Below are positions 1 through 11,099 of a stretch of 64,000 nucleotides of DNA, piece after piece. The DNA is from Pteria penguin (Eukaryota > Mollusca > Bivalvia > Pterioida > Pteriidae): positions 53,916,475 through 53,980,474 of the forward strand of contig CM068580.1 of NCBI GenBank assembly GCA_035048485.1, written 5' to 3'. Position 1 is the stretch's first letter, and every line of letters starts with the position of its first letter. The position numbers and the translations under genes are program-made. The notes under the pieces were generated by a model. That model saw only the letters and a list, made by a program, of their open reading frames with translations. It did no database searches and was not told the origin of the DNA.

Positions 1-40
1 CTTATAGGAAAATACTTACAGAAAAAACAGAGTAAAATGA

Positions 41-201
41 AGAGACAGGATCTAATGCAATGATAAAGAAGAAATGAAGAAGATCGAGAAACAGGAAGCT
101 CAAATGTAAGGATACAGAAACAGGAAGGCCTAAGAGAAGTGTACAGAAACAGGAAGATCTAAAGAAACATAATATTATAAAGCAAGGGTACGAAACAGGA
201 C
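41..201. repeat. Degenerate minisatellite, 29-bp period
   Basis: The 12-mer AGAAACAGGAAG starts at 87, 116 and 145, giving an exact 29-bp period over three copies. Weaker matches (AGAGACAGGA at 41, GAAACAGGA at 192) extend the array on both sides. The units differ in the spacer, so the array is old or never homogenised. No coding potential is seen in the purine-rich strand. Confidence 0.7.
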
Positions 202-505
202 TTTGTGTAAAAAGAACGATTTAAAGACAAACATTTGTAAGAGGAGGATTGATTGTCAAATGAGACATTTCTAGATAGAGGAATGGTATAATGTTAGAAA
301 ATGTGAATGGGAAAGCTATGTAGACTTCAGGAAAAATGAAAAATAAAAAATCTTCAATGATAATTTCGAGATAATTTAGGAAAATAAAGCTAGAGTTTCG
401 CTACTACTCTCGCTGATCATAGTAACAATGCGCAACAGCTAGCTAAAATCTGGAGTGAAAGTGCTTCAATCACACAAATCTTCTGAAAGATGCTTCGAAC
501 AACAA

Positions 506-564
506 GTCATGTTCTAATTTTTGTATTTACCACACCCAAGTAAATTAAAAAATTAGAACATGAC
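506..564. mobile_element. Small palindromic MITE, copy 1
   Basis: A 59-bp near-palindrome. The left arm starts GTCATGTTCTAATTTTTG and the right arm ends AAAAAATTAGAACATGAC, with an asymmetric centre containing CACACCCAAG. A second copy with the same arms and nearly the same centre lies at 38491-38561 in the same orientation. Two loci sharing both ends and centre argue for a mobile or mobilised element rather than a chance hairpin. It is too short to encode anything. I see no clear target-site duplication beyond A-rich flanks, so the transposase family is not assigned. Confidence 0.65.
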
Positions 565-1334
565 AAAAACGATGCAACATGGTTTTTATTTCGAAATAAA
601 ACATCAAACACAATTTGAAATGAAAATCTACGTCATTAATACTGTGTACTGTCAATGATGAAATCTGATTTTTCAAGGTTATCAACTCAGAACGAATCAA
701 TGAACTGAAAATTATCCCAGTGTCAGAATAGCAAGTGTATATACGACTTGTATCCTAAAATTCCCTAGAAACTACATGTATATATTTACTTGTACATTGA
801 TCTATATCAACATTATTGTTTCTTACAAAATGATGCCCTGAAAATCAAAACTCAAAACTTTCACTTATTTGATTGATTCTTGTTTAATTGGCGACATGAT
901 TAATTCATCGATTAGGAAGCAATACCTGCCTGATGCAATCTTAATCAATTTTGTCCTACCTATTGGGAACTGTTATTATATGTAAAACGTTTACTGTATC
1001 ACCAAAGAGACAGGAAACAGACGGAGTCCGTAGAGATTTCAATCCAAGGCCTTTCGAGTCCGAGTTTTTACCAACTAAATATATAAAACTGTTAACAAGA
1101 CGAATATGGTAATCTACAATTTAAAATACTCTCATATAAAAAGATCGATCTTATCCGATTCTATCTATAATTATTATGGATATCATAATACCTTCATATT
1201 CATATATATGTTGGGAAGTGTCTATTAAATTTAAGCGATAATACATCGCAACCCTACAAATTAAAACTCTCATTTGAGGAAAATATGCAATAGTTTATAA
1301 TTATTCATAGTGTGTGTCTAGGTGAGGGAGGGGA
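565..1334. other. Unassigned A/T-rich DNA
   Basis: No gene, array or recognised repeat is seen. A short stretch around 1010-1060 (GAGACAGGAAACAGACGG, then TTTCAATCCAAGGC) vaguely recalls the minus strand of the SINE core but is too diverged to call. Confidence 0.4.
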
Positions 1335-1505
1335 ATTTATTTCTCTTTGTGTTTATTTTGTTTTGCCTTTGCATGTTTGTTTTCTTGTATGTGTGTTTTT
1401 TTTTTCTTTTTGTTTTTGTTCTGGTTTTGGGTTTTATTGTTGATTTTTGGGGGAGGGGTGTTTTCCTTTAGGGGTTGTATTTTGTGGGGGGTGGGGGTGG
1501 GTTTA
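1335..1505. repeat. G/T-only low-complexity tract with G-runs
   Basis: The plus strand is almost purely T and G, with T-runs and TTTTG motifs followed by several G-runs (GGGGGAGGGG near 1450, GGGGGGTGGGGGTGGG near 1486). It gives a spurious 64-codon frame rich in Phe, Leu, Cys and Gly. Four more tracts of the same style occur at 20875-21010, 25020-25262, 28510-28640 and 56650-56810. Confidence 0.6.
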
Positions 1506-1684
1506 ATCATTCGGGCAACATTATTAAGAGTACAAGATTGAACAGCATGTTTGCAATGAATGGAATGAAACTCCGTATCTGTGATCTCTCAATTGTACCG
1601 AAATTGCTATATCATGCATATAAGTAAGTTTATGCATTGTTTTAAACGAAAGTAACATTACTTATAGTCTCTTAGTACCACTAG

Positions 1685-1825
1685 TTGGTTGGTTGATTGG
1701 TGTTTTCGTCGCTTTCAACAACTTTTTAGTTACATCGCGACATGGAAGCAGGAGGTAACCAACCTCTTAAACATAGTGGCGCAACGTAGGAATCGAACCC
1801 GGATCGTCGGCGCCGCAATAGTACC
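1685..1825 (-). mobile_element. tRNA-derived SINE, family B
   Basis: On the minus strand this reads: a G/C-rich head (GCGGCGCCGACGATCC), a pol III B-box-like GGTTCGATTCC, a body with AAGAGGTTGGTTACCTCC and CTTCCATGTCGCGAT, then GAAAGCGACG and a CCAACCAAC-type tail. A second copy on the plus strand at 54713-54870 matches by eye over its whole length at roughly 90 percent. The copy is nearly complete at the 3' end. The head end towards 1825 is not sharply defined. It is not a functional tRNA gene because no complete cloverleaf is present. Confidence 0.85.
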
Positions 1826-2376
1826 CCTGGCATATTTGAGATATAGATATAAATCACATACTTTCTTGGTCCCTGGGAAGAGCAAACCAAATTCGTTCAT
1901 GCATAACTAGAGAAATTAATGTAACAAATTACCATTGAAACAAACCAAGTCTCTCATTTGTAGTTTGTACAGCGTATTATGAAGTATGAAAAGAAACAAT
2001 AATTAACAAAACTGTCCTTTAAAATCTATTATTCGACTGACATAACAAACACAAATATGCTGTTGATGTAAAATAAATCAACAAATAACAACAAACAAAC
2101 TATATTTAATCAGAGTAAGGAATTATGAAAGAATTATTTAAAAACTGTATATCTTTCAGGATTACTTCTGCCCAGTTTGTTTAGACAGCCGCAGTGTGAT
2201 TGAGAATGCAAGCTATTTGAGCGCATTAGAAGGAAATGGATACATATAAAATAGATCAATAACACCTAGTCGACAAGTGGCAGTGTCGCTGTAACACACT
2301 GCAGTTAATTGATCCGTCCATACCTTCAAGTCCGTCTTCCTTAATCATTCATTTATAAATATTACTTTCTAATTAC

Positions 2377-2380
<4 letters not shown>
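1826..2380. other. Unassigned A/T-rich DNA
   Basis: No gene or repeat recognised. The stretch leads into the CT microsatellite. Confidence 0.4.

Positions 2381-2415
<35 letters not shown>
2381..2415. repeat. (CT)n microsatellite
   Basis: About 17 perfect TC dinucleotides on the plus strand. A homopurine/homopyrimidine tract of this length can form triplex structures, but that is general knowledge and not shown here. Confidence 0.98.
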
Positions 2416-2418
<3 letters not shown>

Positions 2419-3049
2419 GTTTCCTCTATGAACTTCGATATTCCCTTTTTTAATTCACATTGTTTTTCACGTAGGAAGCCGCACCTATGGTTCCCGATGT
2501 TTGCATACTTTTGATCTACTTTCCAACCACGTGTTTCACAGACACTCGATTTCTATACTCACGATATCACACCAGTAATTGTATCATCAAATTCCGGTAT
2601 TTCAGATTTACGTAAACATAATGAAAATGATCCGACGCCCACCTAGCAACAGTTTTATTGGTACATGTACATACACTTGTACATGTATTGAGGAAGTCAA
2701 TATGTACTTTGTGCAACATACGTCGTAATTAAAAGAGGCGTAGCAATTGTATAGGTCTAAATTTCTGTGCTTTGTATCAGACAGATGCCGTCACCAATTT
2801 TTGGTGTGAAACCTTAAGGCTCTGATGGACCTGGTTATGGTTTGTTTTACTTTTATTTACAAAATGCATTTACTTATTCATCTATTTATTTATTTATCTA
2901 CCTATTTATTTGTTTATTTATTAACCTATTCAACATTTTTATGTTCTTTCAATCTTACGTCACTTTAAACACTTTTTCAACGAGGAAATCGATAAAAAAA
3001 GATGATCCCCTAAATGCATCAAATCAAGCGATTAACCCTTACTGCTTTG
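2416..3049. other. Unassigned DNA with a (TTTA)n-like patch
   Basis: Around 2870-2930 there is a degenerate TTTATTTATCTAC-type tetranucleotide patch, which explains the Ile/Tyr/Leu-rich short frame there. The phrase CAGACAGATGCCGTCACC at 2779 matches the 3' domain of the family-A SINE (compare 5450-5463), so a small SINE 3' fragment on the plus strand probably sits at about 2755-2835. Confidence 0.45.
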
Positions 3050-3154
3050 AAATTTATCAAGGAGCATAAAAAGTTGAGTCTGCATGAATCCTTAATATAA
3101 AATATAAATATACGCTGGTGAATTTTTTCCCTTGTTTGTTTTTTATGTTAATTT

Positions 3155-3185
<31 letters not shown>

Positions 3186-3545
3186 GTATTTTTTAAATTC
3201 CGCTGCCGAATGACCTTGACCAATCAGAAACTACCTGAGCGACATGTCTGAAATCTCATTTCCTAAGTGACATTTATAACCTGTTGGAAATTCACTAAAA
3301 AGTAAAATAAGAGCTCTTCGGGTATTTGAAATTCTATTTTATTTTTATTTTTATGAGTGATCTTGGTCTTTTAAAAATGACCTTCACTGATCTTTGTCCG
3401 AGAGCCGTCTTTTAAAAATGACCTTCAGTAATCTTTGTCCGAAAGCCCATATTCCAAGTGGCATTTGTGAAGCATAATCAAACTCTGATGAACGGATTAG
3501 GAGATATGAGTTCGAACTGACAGGCAGATAGACAAACAGACAGAT
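3050..3545 (+). repeat. Dispersed TGACCTT-type repeat, copy 1
   Basis: The element starts with CAAGGAGCATAAAAAGTTG, continues with CTGCATGAATCCTTAAT and TATACGCTGGTGAA, carries several TGACCTT motifs with TTTAAAAATGACCTTCA, and ends with GATTAGGAGATATGAGTTCG followed by a GACAGGCAGATAGACAAACAG tract. The same order of blocks is seen at 17985-18395, 18396-18790 and 50300-50580. It is interrupted by a (GT)n/G-run at 3154-3186. A local 41-bp tandem duplication starts at 3368 and 3409 (CTTTTAAAAATGACC). No protein is encoded. Confidence 0.75.
3154..3186. repeat. (TG)n microsatellite followed by a 17-G run
   Basis: TG dinucleotides pass directly into an uninterrupted G-run inside the TGACCTT-type repeat. 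Confidence 0.95.
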
Positions 3546-3550
3546 GCACG

Positions 3551-3655
3551 AAAGAAGAGGTTACCAACTCCCTAAACACAATGGCGCAATATTAGGCATC
3601 GAACCCGGGTCCCTGTAAACCAAATGTTCATTTACCACTATGCTATGTCTGCCCT
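3551..3655 (-). mobile_element. tRNA-derived SINE head fragment
   Basis: On the minus strand a B-box-like GGGTTCGATGCC lies downstream of an A-box-like region (plus-strand reading ATCGAACCCGGGTCCC then TACCACTATGCTATG). AGAGGTTACCAACTCC on the plus strand resembles the body of family B (compare 1755-1772). The tail is missing or unrecognised, so this is a partial copy. Confidence 0.6.
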
Positions 3656-4129
3656 TCAACTGGTTATTGCTGAGACCAATTTAACTCATTATTCAGTGTA
3701 AATTATATCTTTTAAAGTCAATGGTACGTAATATTTTTCGAGTCAGAATATTTCATCAGAATAGTTCTGTTCGTCTCTGAATCTATCAGTATGGCAAGCA
3801 TACCATACCTTATTCTTAAAGCTTCGTTTAATCTGTATATGTATATTCATTCCATTATCTTATATCAGTCTGCATATAAATATGTAAAGATCTGAATTAT
3901 CATCATCGGAAAACCATATTAATTACCATATACTAGTATATCCTTCCTCGTAAAATCATTGTGACACGGAAGTAATTAAAAAGAAAGATTTTTTTTACAT
4001 TATGCACCAACTGAACCTCATGGGATGTGTTTTGAATACCTAAAAATCAGCGAATCATGTCATCACATCACCGGTGACTTTGTAGAATCTTGAGCTCTGT
4101 CGATATATTTTTATCATGTTTTGCTCTGA
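3656..4129. other. Unassigned A/T-rich DNA
   Basis: Nothing recognisable on either strand. Confidence 0.35.
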
Positions 4130-4500
4130 CACCATAATAATTAGATAAGAGGAAATACTTTGTAGGTCAAAATGCATGCATAGTAAGTCTCTACCCTTGT
4201 ATCAACATCATGAGAATGAAGTTTCTGCAACATTAAGGGAGAAAATTCAAATGTAACATTTTTAAGATGGCTGCCATGGATGCCAAACAACACTGTGGGG
4301 ACTACATGACTTAATCCCTACCAAGTTTCCTTAACATCTTGTCTGTAAAATCTCAATATCAGATATGGTAAATCTCCTTCCCTTTTCGACCTAAAAACTT
4401 GAAAAACTAGATGTTTCGGAATGATACGAATGCTCCCACTGGAAATAAAATTGAAGTGTACCATAACTAGGCTTAAATAAGTTGATCGGAACAAAGTCAA
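4130..4500 (+). repeat. Dispersed AAGATGGCTGCCATGG-type repeat, copy 1
   Basis: Recognised by CATTAAGGGAGAAAATTC followed by TTTTTAAGATGGCTGCCATGG at about 4258-4279 and by long imperfect sequence around it. Related phrases occur at 12306 (CAATGGTGGCCATTTTG), 40165-40345 and 57761 (AATGGCCGCCATGG). Borders are approximate and the element class is unknown. Confidence 0.5.
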
Positions 4501-4774
4501 ATGTATATCTACTCCAGCGAACATACTCTTGGATGTGTAAGTCAATCTCCTGGTACGCTAAAGTGCCGTATGTTTTTAAGTTCGCACTTAAAAAATTCGT
4601 CGCACATATATATCAGCTTCGACACTTCAAACATACGTCATGCATGTGTACATTGTAAAAACGAAATCTACACAGCAGTGACGCCACAGAAACATCGCTT
4701 GAATGAAAACTTTTAGCTCCGTGCGAATACTTAGTAGACACGTGACGTAACAGTAACGCAATAGCGCTGCTAAA

Positions 4775-5030
4775 GCGTACTCTCGGCGTTCTTTTCTTAT
4801 CCACAACATGCGTACTCACGACGTTCTTTTTTTCTTATCCAACAGCATGCGTACTCACGGCGTTGTTTACTTATCCACAGCAAGCGTACTTACGGCGTTT
4901 TTTTTAATCCACAGCATGCCAACTAACGGCTTTTCCCCCCTCATCCACAGTATGCGTATCCACGGCGTTCTTGTCTTATCGACTTCATGTCCACCCACAG
5001 CGTTCTTTTCGTAGCCACAGAATGCATATG
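4775..5030. repeat. Minisatellite, about 35-bp period, 7 units
   Basis: Unit starts (GCGTACTC-like) fall at 4775, 4810, 4849, 4884, 4918, 4954, 4989 and 5024, so spacing is 34-39 bp. Each unit has the order TATCCACAGCATGCGTACTC then ACGGCGTTCTTT. Units diverge by several bases and by indels in the T-run. This gives short spurious frames on both strands. Confidence 0.9.
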
Positions 5031-5242
5031 TACATGCAGGTATAAAAGGCACATTTCTGTTTATTTGGTGCATGTACGTTGTACATACATGTATTACGCA
5101 CCTTTCACTGTCGTGTAGTTGCCGATGCCCAGATGTTATTTTGTCAAAATATTTGAGGGATAGAAAGAGTATACGGTTGTATATCTAACACGGTTACACA
5201 ACGTTTTAGGAATATTTGGGACATACAGAGGCAAGTGTACAA

Positions 5243-5518
5243 GCCGGCGTGGCCTAGTGGTATCGCGTCGGACTCCTGATCGGGTGGCCGGGGTTCGAGT
5301 TCCGCTCTGGTCATGCTGGTGTCATGTCTTTCGGATGAGACAGTACAAACCGAGGCCCCGTGTCGTGGTATGCATGGCACGTTAAAGATCCCTCACTGCT
5401 TCGGGTGGGTCCGTTGCAAACGTCAAACTTTGTATGCCCCGCATCAGGCAGATGCCGTCACCATGTACGTGAAATATTCGTGGTGTGACGTAAAACAAAA
5501 ATCAATCAATCAATCAAA
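5243..5518 (+). mobile_element. Full-length tRNA-derived SINE, family A
   Basis: The tRNA-like head starts GCCGGCGTGGCCTAGTGG (A-box region) and has the B box GGTTCGAGTTCC at 5292-5303. The core follows with GTCTTTCGGATGAGACAG, ACCGAGGCCCCGTGTCG, ATCCCTCACTGCTTCGGGTG and CAGGCAGATGCCGTCACC. It ends GTGTGACGTAAAACA and (CAAT)n at about 5500-5518. The domain order (head, core, 3' domain, short-repeat tail) fits the V-SINE-like families known from molluscs; that family link is from memory. The copy at 38902-39163 is close in sequence. Flanks share only GTGTA, so the target-site duplication is weak. Confidence 0.92.
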
Positions 5519-5564
5519 ATGTGTATCCATTAATATTCTCTGCTTGTTTCTCTTCATTCTACAG

Positions 5565-5639
5565 ACATGGACCAGGAAAACCTCTTGTATAGTAGCTGGT
5601 CCAAAATATGGTAGACGAGACTTGTGCAAGCCAGAGTAA
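5565..5639 (+). CDS. Candidate terminal coding exon, unknown protein
   Basis: A strong 3' splice site (TGTTTCTCTTCATTCTACAG ending at 5564) is followed by an open frame of 24 codons ending with TAA at 5637-5639. The frame starting with the first base reads TWTRKTSCIVAGPKYGRRDL, then CKPE and stop. An alternative frame starts at the ATG at 5567 and ends at a TAG 15 codons later. No polyadenylation signal is obvious within a few hundred bases and no upstream exon was identified, so a cryptic splice site is quite possible. The family-A SINE lies immediately upstream, in what would be the intron. Confidence 0.2.
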   Translation, partial: TWTRKTSCIVAGPKYGRRDLCKPE

Positions 5640-6349
5640 CGCTGCCGTAAAGTCACACGTAAGAACAAAACGTCATCCAAACAAAATCGTTACGCTCCTG
5701 CTTCTCTTACGCCACTCGCACGCTGTAATTTTACTCCCTCTATATCAAACCGAGATGTGCCCAAAGAAGGACACATGAACGCCACACATATGCGCATATG
5801 TCACACGACAAATTTCGCCGCTAACGTGGTTAGATACCAAATAATGATTGTACTCATAGAAGCATTAATACAAACATTATTCACACATCCTTCTACATCA
5901 ATTTCCTTGAGCATTAGAGATAAATACTAGAAGTACTGGATCTTGAGTACTTGCTGGCTGCAAACTTTCCGATAATCCCCTGTACTCGTTGCAAAGAAGT
6001 GGAGTTCTGGAAAGTGGTCGGACGGCGAAAAGCTGACGAAACGATTTGGTCAGAAGAGTTTATAGAAGGAGGACGACGAACAACACAACAGACCATGGAG
6101 CGCAACGACATAAGCTCTCCTAGACTTCAACCAAAAGAACTAAATATCAAGATGACTTACCCGTGAGACAAAGGAGGCATTGGTTTTTGCTGCAACTGGG
6201 GATGCATGACCTTGGCGTCCTGAGTTCGATTCTTCTGGTGTCTCAGTAGTAATAGCCGCCCGAGTTCCTCACACCACATAGACAGCAACCCTAGAATCAA
6301 GAGAAAATTCACTGCAGTTGCTTTATGCATTATATTTTGACTTTAATCT
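5640..6349. other. Unassigned region with one open frame
   Basis: The segment 5951-6166 has an open plus-strand frame of 71 codons, moderately rich in charged residues (CKEVEFWKVVGRRKADE near its middle), with no splice sites I trust and no family I recognise. Around 6200-6235 the phrase CTGAGTTCGATTCTTC resembles a B box and may be a decayed SINE head. Nothing else is seen. Confidence 0.3.
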
Positions 6350-6447
6350 ATTAAAACCACATATCCAACATAAGTGTCATTAATATTTTTTCACTTAGAT
6401 TAAAACCACATATCCAACATAAGTGTCATTAATATTTTTTCACTTAG
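6350..6447. repeat. Perfect 49-bp tandem duplication
   Basis: The segment beginning ATTAAAACCACATATCC occurs at 6350-6398 and again at 6399-6447 with no difference by eye. Two identical adjacent copies suggest a recent duplication (or an assembly duplication). Confidence 0.95.
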
Positions 6448-7299
6448 AATACATGTAAAACTAAAAGAAGAAACTTCCGAACTAGAACTGCACACTACAG
6501 CTAGACCTGACAAACTTTGAGTTTGTGTAATGAACAGTCTTGGAAGGGTAGCTCTCTGTGACATGAACTGCTGTTTACGTCCGGACGGACAAAGGACCAA
6601 GTGGTCTTAGGTGAAGTCGATCGGTCCTAGACAAGTAGATCATACATTACGTGAACTATTTCAAGCTTACTGCAAGTTTTTCCGTTGCACCATCCAAATA
6701 TAATTTTACTTTAATGGGTGGATTTCTTCAGGTTCGGGCCAGATAACTACACGACTTGAAAACAAGGGGCGGGTTTCAATATAGTAGCGCGAGTTAAGAA
6801 ATGACCTAGTCCTAGGTCACTTGTTCTAGAAATTAAGTTCTCTACAACTACAAAATTTAGGTCCTTCAGTAAACTGAATCCAAGTGTATTTCATGAACTG
6901 AAAATGTTTTCGTTTGATGGGATAACAAGTTCCTTGTATTACCAGTTCCAAAGAACTTGGGTTAAACATTTCCAGGAAATCATCATTTATTCTAAAAAGC
7001 TCTTACGCTGGGGTTGACATAAAGTGATGATAATAATAGTAGGGCTCGTTTTACTACTTTACCATATTCGATCTATTTTCAATATACAACATCCTGTAAC
7101 ACAGAAAGTTATATTAAACAACTAGTCCTATTTTAGGTTGATGCCTGTTGTAACTTGTAGAGTATTGTCATAAACTTATTTAATATTTTTCGAATGAAAT
7201 AAAATGTACATATCTTTATGGATATGAGTAAAGTTTATTCTTCTAGGTAAGAATTTGTAGAAAACTCGGAAGTTAACTGAAGGATTGTTAAATTCAGAT
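6448..7299. other. Unassigned A/T-rich DNA
   Basis: CACTTAGAATACATGT at 6441-6456 resembles CACTTAAAATACATGT near 56613, which may mark a shared short repeat. No gene is seen. Confidence 0.35.
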
Positions 7300-7456
7300 T
7301 ATGCAACCGAAGTGGCGCGGGATCTTTCACGTGACAACGTCCGTAACTTGGTTTTACTGTCTTGGTCGAAGGATCGGCTAACGATACGCTGCCGGTCGGA
7401 CTCGAGCATGGAGCCCCTCGCCCGTGAACCATACCAAATGAGCTACGTCCACGCTA
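7300..7456 (-). mobile_element. SINE, head and core, diverged
   Basis: On the plus strand the order is AACCGAAGTGGCGCGGGATC (core, reverse), TTTCACGTGACAACG, TTGGTTTTACTGTCTTGGTC, then a reverse B box (GGTCGGACTCGAGC) and GAGCTACGTCC near the head. This matches the order in the complete minus-strand copy at 58960-59189. The tail side is not recognised left of 7300. Confidence 0.7.
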
Positions 7457-8553
7457 AACTGAGCGAATTCTGCTTCATGCTCTGTGCGTAACATCCTACG
7501 GCTTATTCATGCAGATCACTAAAGCTTAAATTATTCATTTCTGTTATCTATCAGTATTTTATAGCAATACGCCAACTCTTGCCGATCCTATTATCTATAA
7601 AATGAAAATTGAAATCTCGTAATATTTTTATGATTAGAAAACAAAGAGAAGGACAACCTTGTGAAAAACGATTCGGCTATCATCAGAACCTTAAATCAGC
7701 AACAAATCCATGCTTACGAAACTCGATATTTAAAAAATTTGTATCTCTTCAATTTTCAACACAGGGCTCTTTTTATTTTGACTTTTTTAAATCATTAAGA
7801 AATTTAATTTTCTAACAATTTCATTGTTTAATAGGTTTGTGTAATTTTGGCACAGAAGATGGATTTCTAAAGCATATCTCGTTTAAATACATGCTATATA
7901 AATACAGGTGATAGCTTCCATTCGACATTCTTTTAGTGTATGAATACAGTATGCACGTAGTAGTGTATTCAAACTTGTTATTATTGCTGCAGCTGTTGTC
8001 TCTATTCATCATCAGTAAAATTTCTTTTGTGATAAATTGACATAATAATACATGAATTCTGGGAACGTTTGCCGCTCAAACTAAGTCAGTCCTCTCTCTA
8101 AGAGCTTCCAGAACGAGGCACTTAAAGAGTCTGATAACAATAGAAAAGTTAAATTTTTCCTGGAAACAACATTAGAACTTAAACGTAGTGAAATGTCACA
8201 CAGGATTGTAAATCTGCATGATCAGAATTGTTTCATTTTAAGCACATCTTTGCTTAGGGCAAACCATTATGCCAGTACCATAGGTTAGTATTAACTAGAC
8301 CTGTATCATTGTTGAAGTTAAAAAAAGCCAAGTAAATAGCAAATGTTTTCTGGCCATAGATGATTATTCTATGTAATGTGATATTAATGAACAGAAGGAC
8401 TTCTTAGTCACATTTTGGTCCACCATAAAACTTGACTTAGGCGATAAAACTTTTAGTCGAGTTCATAATATACGCAGTTTGGTATTATTGCTAAAACAGA
8501 CTTTAAAAAAAACCCAAAAAAACAAAACAAATAAAAAAAAAAAACACGAACTG
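7457..8553. other. Unassigned A/T-rich DNA
   Basis: No recognised gene or repeat. An A-rich patch at 8502-8546 (AAAAAAAACCCAAAAAAACA type) directly precedes the perfect hairpin. Confidence 0.35.
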
Positions 8554-8639
8554 TGTTACTGACCCATCTTCGCTAGCCAAAGTCTCGATTCTCTCTCCTG
8601 AGAAGCGAATCGAGACTTTGGCTAGCGAAGATGTTACTG
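8554..8639. mobile_element. Perfect foldback element with 8-bp flanking repeat
   Basis: Arms of 26 bp (8565-8590 and 8608-8633) are exact reverse complements, from CATCTTCGCTAGCC to GGCTAGCGAAGATG, with a 17-nt loop that itself contains TCTCCTGAGA. The 8-mer TGTTACTG occurs at 8554-8561 and 8632-8639, so a 70-bp segment is bounded by an 8-bp direct repeat. That is consistent with a tiny nonautonomous element (8-bp duplications are typical of hAT transposons). The TIR does not start with the usual CAG-like hAT end, so a template-switch origin is equally possible. Confidence 0.75.
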
Positions 8640-9381
8640 TCCATGAACATATGGCCTTGATCGAGACCATGACACAATGCCATCGCCGTAAAAAGAGAAA
8701 AGCGAGACCTTCATAATTTTTTCTTCAGTATTATCTTAATAATGAATGATGATGATTTCCACTATACAAATCTATGCAATCAACATTTAGCCCTGAGACT
8801 CCATGAAATCCAAATTTAACTTGGACCTCAAAATTCTATCGAACAATTAACAAAGACAATAGAAACTATAGATTAATTTGAATATGGCCTCATTTAATAA
8901 TGTGTTTCATTTATCGTCTCTAATTTTACTACACCCTTGACCTTGTGAACCTCTTCTCTTTCACTTTATTTCGAAATCTAGCAATATACACAAATATACT
9001 TTCTATAAATGCAAACTTTTCTTTATGACCTCATGAACCCAATCAATAACTTGACTTCATGAGGATATTTTATGGAAAACCCCTTAGGCCCCTCTATCAA
9101 ATTAGAAATACTTATCTAATATAGAAATTCAAACAACAAATTAAAATTATAAAACACCTATTGATGTATAATGAAAGAGTAAATTGAAATTCCTTATAAC
9201 GTAAAAACCATACAAACCAAAAACGTATATTGATTTTCACTCTTCATATTTTCAACTGGCAAAACTCGAGTATTCGTTACTGAGAAACTCCTTGTAAGAT
9301 ATATATTTCTTTCTTTCCAATTAACATTGATTAAGTACATATGGCCTCTTGGTCGAAACATTCTTGAATGTTGAACAACAT
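8640..9381. other. Unassigned A/T-rich DNA
   Basis: No gene or repeat is recognised between the hairpin and the G-run. Confidence 0.35.
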
Positions 9382-9404
9382 GGGGGGGGGGGGGGGGGGG
9401 GGGG
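9382..9404. repeat. 23-G homopolymer
   Basis: Uninterrupted run of G on the plus strand. Length is likely to vary between reads and individuals. Confidence 0.97.
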
Positions 9405-11099
9405 ATACCTTAAATTGACATCTTTAATTCTAACCCTCACTAAGAATACTTATCTGCTAAAGAGAATTTTCAGTTAATTACACGGCAAACTGCCGTGAAA
9501 CAAAAGGCCTTCAAACAGGAATCATCCTATTTGTGCACGTGCTATCGTATTGAAAAAGAAATTCCTTCAACCACGTACGACATGTGACGACAAAACGTGA
9601 CTGCGACACTAATGGATCGACAGTCGGACGGACATCGACTTCAACAAATGATCAGGAAAAAATAGCTAAAACTTCGACGATGAAAATAATTACAGAAAAT
9701 CATTGCCATAGTGTTGATGTAATGGAATGCCGTCGACAACGTGATCATTACTTAGGAAGAGTTGTTTACCTTTGCATGTACAACCACATACGAGACAAGC
9801 CGACATTCATACAATCTATTAAGACCTATTTTTCAGTTAAATACTTAACATTTACCTAACAACTGGGAAGCCTGCGATCTTGGCTAGATAAACATTAGAT
9901 ACACTCCGGTTTGTAAAGCGACACAATAGATGTATCAATACAGGTAAATCGATATTCCAATTGCCCAACGTGTGGCCCAGATATCTTAAATGCGTCATTG
10001 TCGAGATGGATCAATCGTAGCATCAGCTAATAATCTGTTGGTAAAGGGCAAAGCTAAGATGTAATTCGTTAGGCACTGCCGACTGCAACATTGTGTTATA
10101 TAGATAGTCAGCGCTTTTAATATCCTCCATTTTTACATTTAATGGCGAACATAAAACAACAATAAAATTGTAATAATGAAAACACACCAGTCAAAATATC
10201 AGTGAAACATCGTATTCATGTGCATGTTCCGAGTCCGAAGTGGGGCTATATGAACAAGCGCGAATCCAGAAATTTTATCGAGGTGGCACCCCAACATATT
10301 TTCGCGGGTGGGGTTGTTTAACCATGCTGTTGAGTGTAAATTTGACGACTGTGTGAAAAGTATTTAAAAAAAGTAATTTTTCAATCATCAAAGGGGGGGG
10401 GGGGTTGTTCAGACTCCTGTCCACTTCCTTTAAATTCGCACATGTACTATATTACAACGATTTACTCGAATTCATAGAGAAAAAAACAACACCATCGCCA
10501 TTTTATTTGCGCACGGATATGGTCGAGTTGTTACGATTGGGAACCTGCAACCATCCTTTTCTACATTTTTGGGACACAAATCTATCTTTTTAAAACTCAA
10601 CCAAACTTTTTTTTTGTATCAACTTTCACGATATTGTAACATCTACATAATATATTTTCAAGTTGAAGTGTTTTTCCTTTGTATTGGCTATTACTCTGTA
10701 ACGCCATACCTGGATTACTTCTCCTATGTGGTAACGCCGTATGTTTAGTGGTCGAGGCCACCGGAGTAACTGACGATAACCACTATACTGGCATATATTC
10801 CCCACTGGCATCTGAGGATTCATCCTAGACTTCAAGGTAGGTACAAGCGGCTAGGAGGAGTTCAAATACAATACGTTTTATCTAACTAGGCCCCGAGGCC
10901 TCAATTCTCGAATACCAGACCAAAGCAGAAATTGCGGTTTTGTAATTTATTAATTGGGCTTAATATTTTGGACCGCAATGTGTCATATTAAACGACATAG
11001 AGCTAGAACAGTCTAAATCGAACAAATACACATGCACCAACGTATTAGTACACAACTGCTATAGCGCTACTTTGTATGTAAATCTGTATGTGCGAATCT
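9405..11099. other. Unassigned region with one short open frame
   Basis: A 91-codon plus-strand frame runs 9584-9859 from a GTG, without recognisable domains. A G-run sits at 10392-10403. Between 10690 and 10735 the phrase GTAACGCCAT/GTAACGCCGTATG is repeated at about 35-bp spacing. CGCGAATCCAGAAATTTT at 10260 followed by a G-rich stretch may be one end of the CAGTGGCGGAT MITE family but lacks a partner end. Confidence 0.3.

Noticed and set aside
5243..5316. tRNA-like sequences with A and B boxes (also at 38902, 51110, 52497, 59120)
   Set aside because: Each is joined to SINE core sequence and lacks a complete cloverleaf, so they are SINE heads and not tRNA genes.
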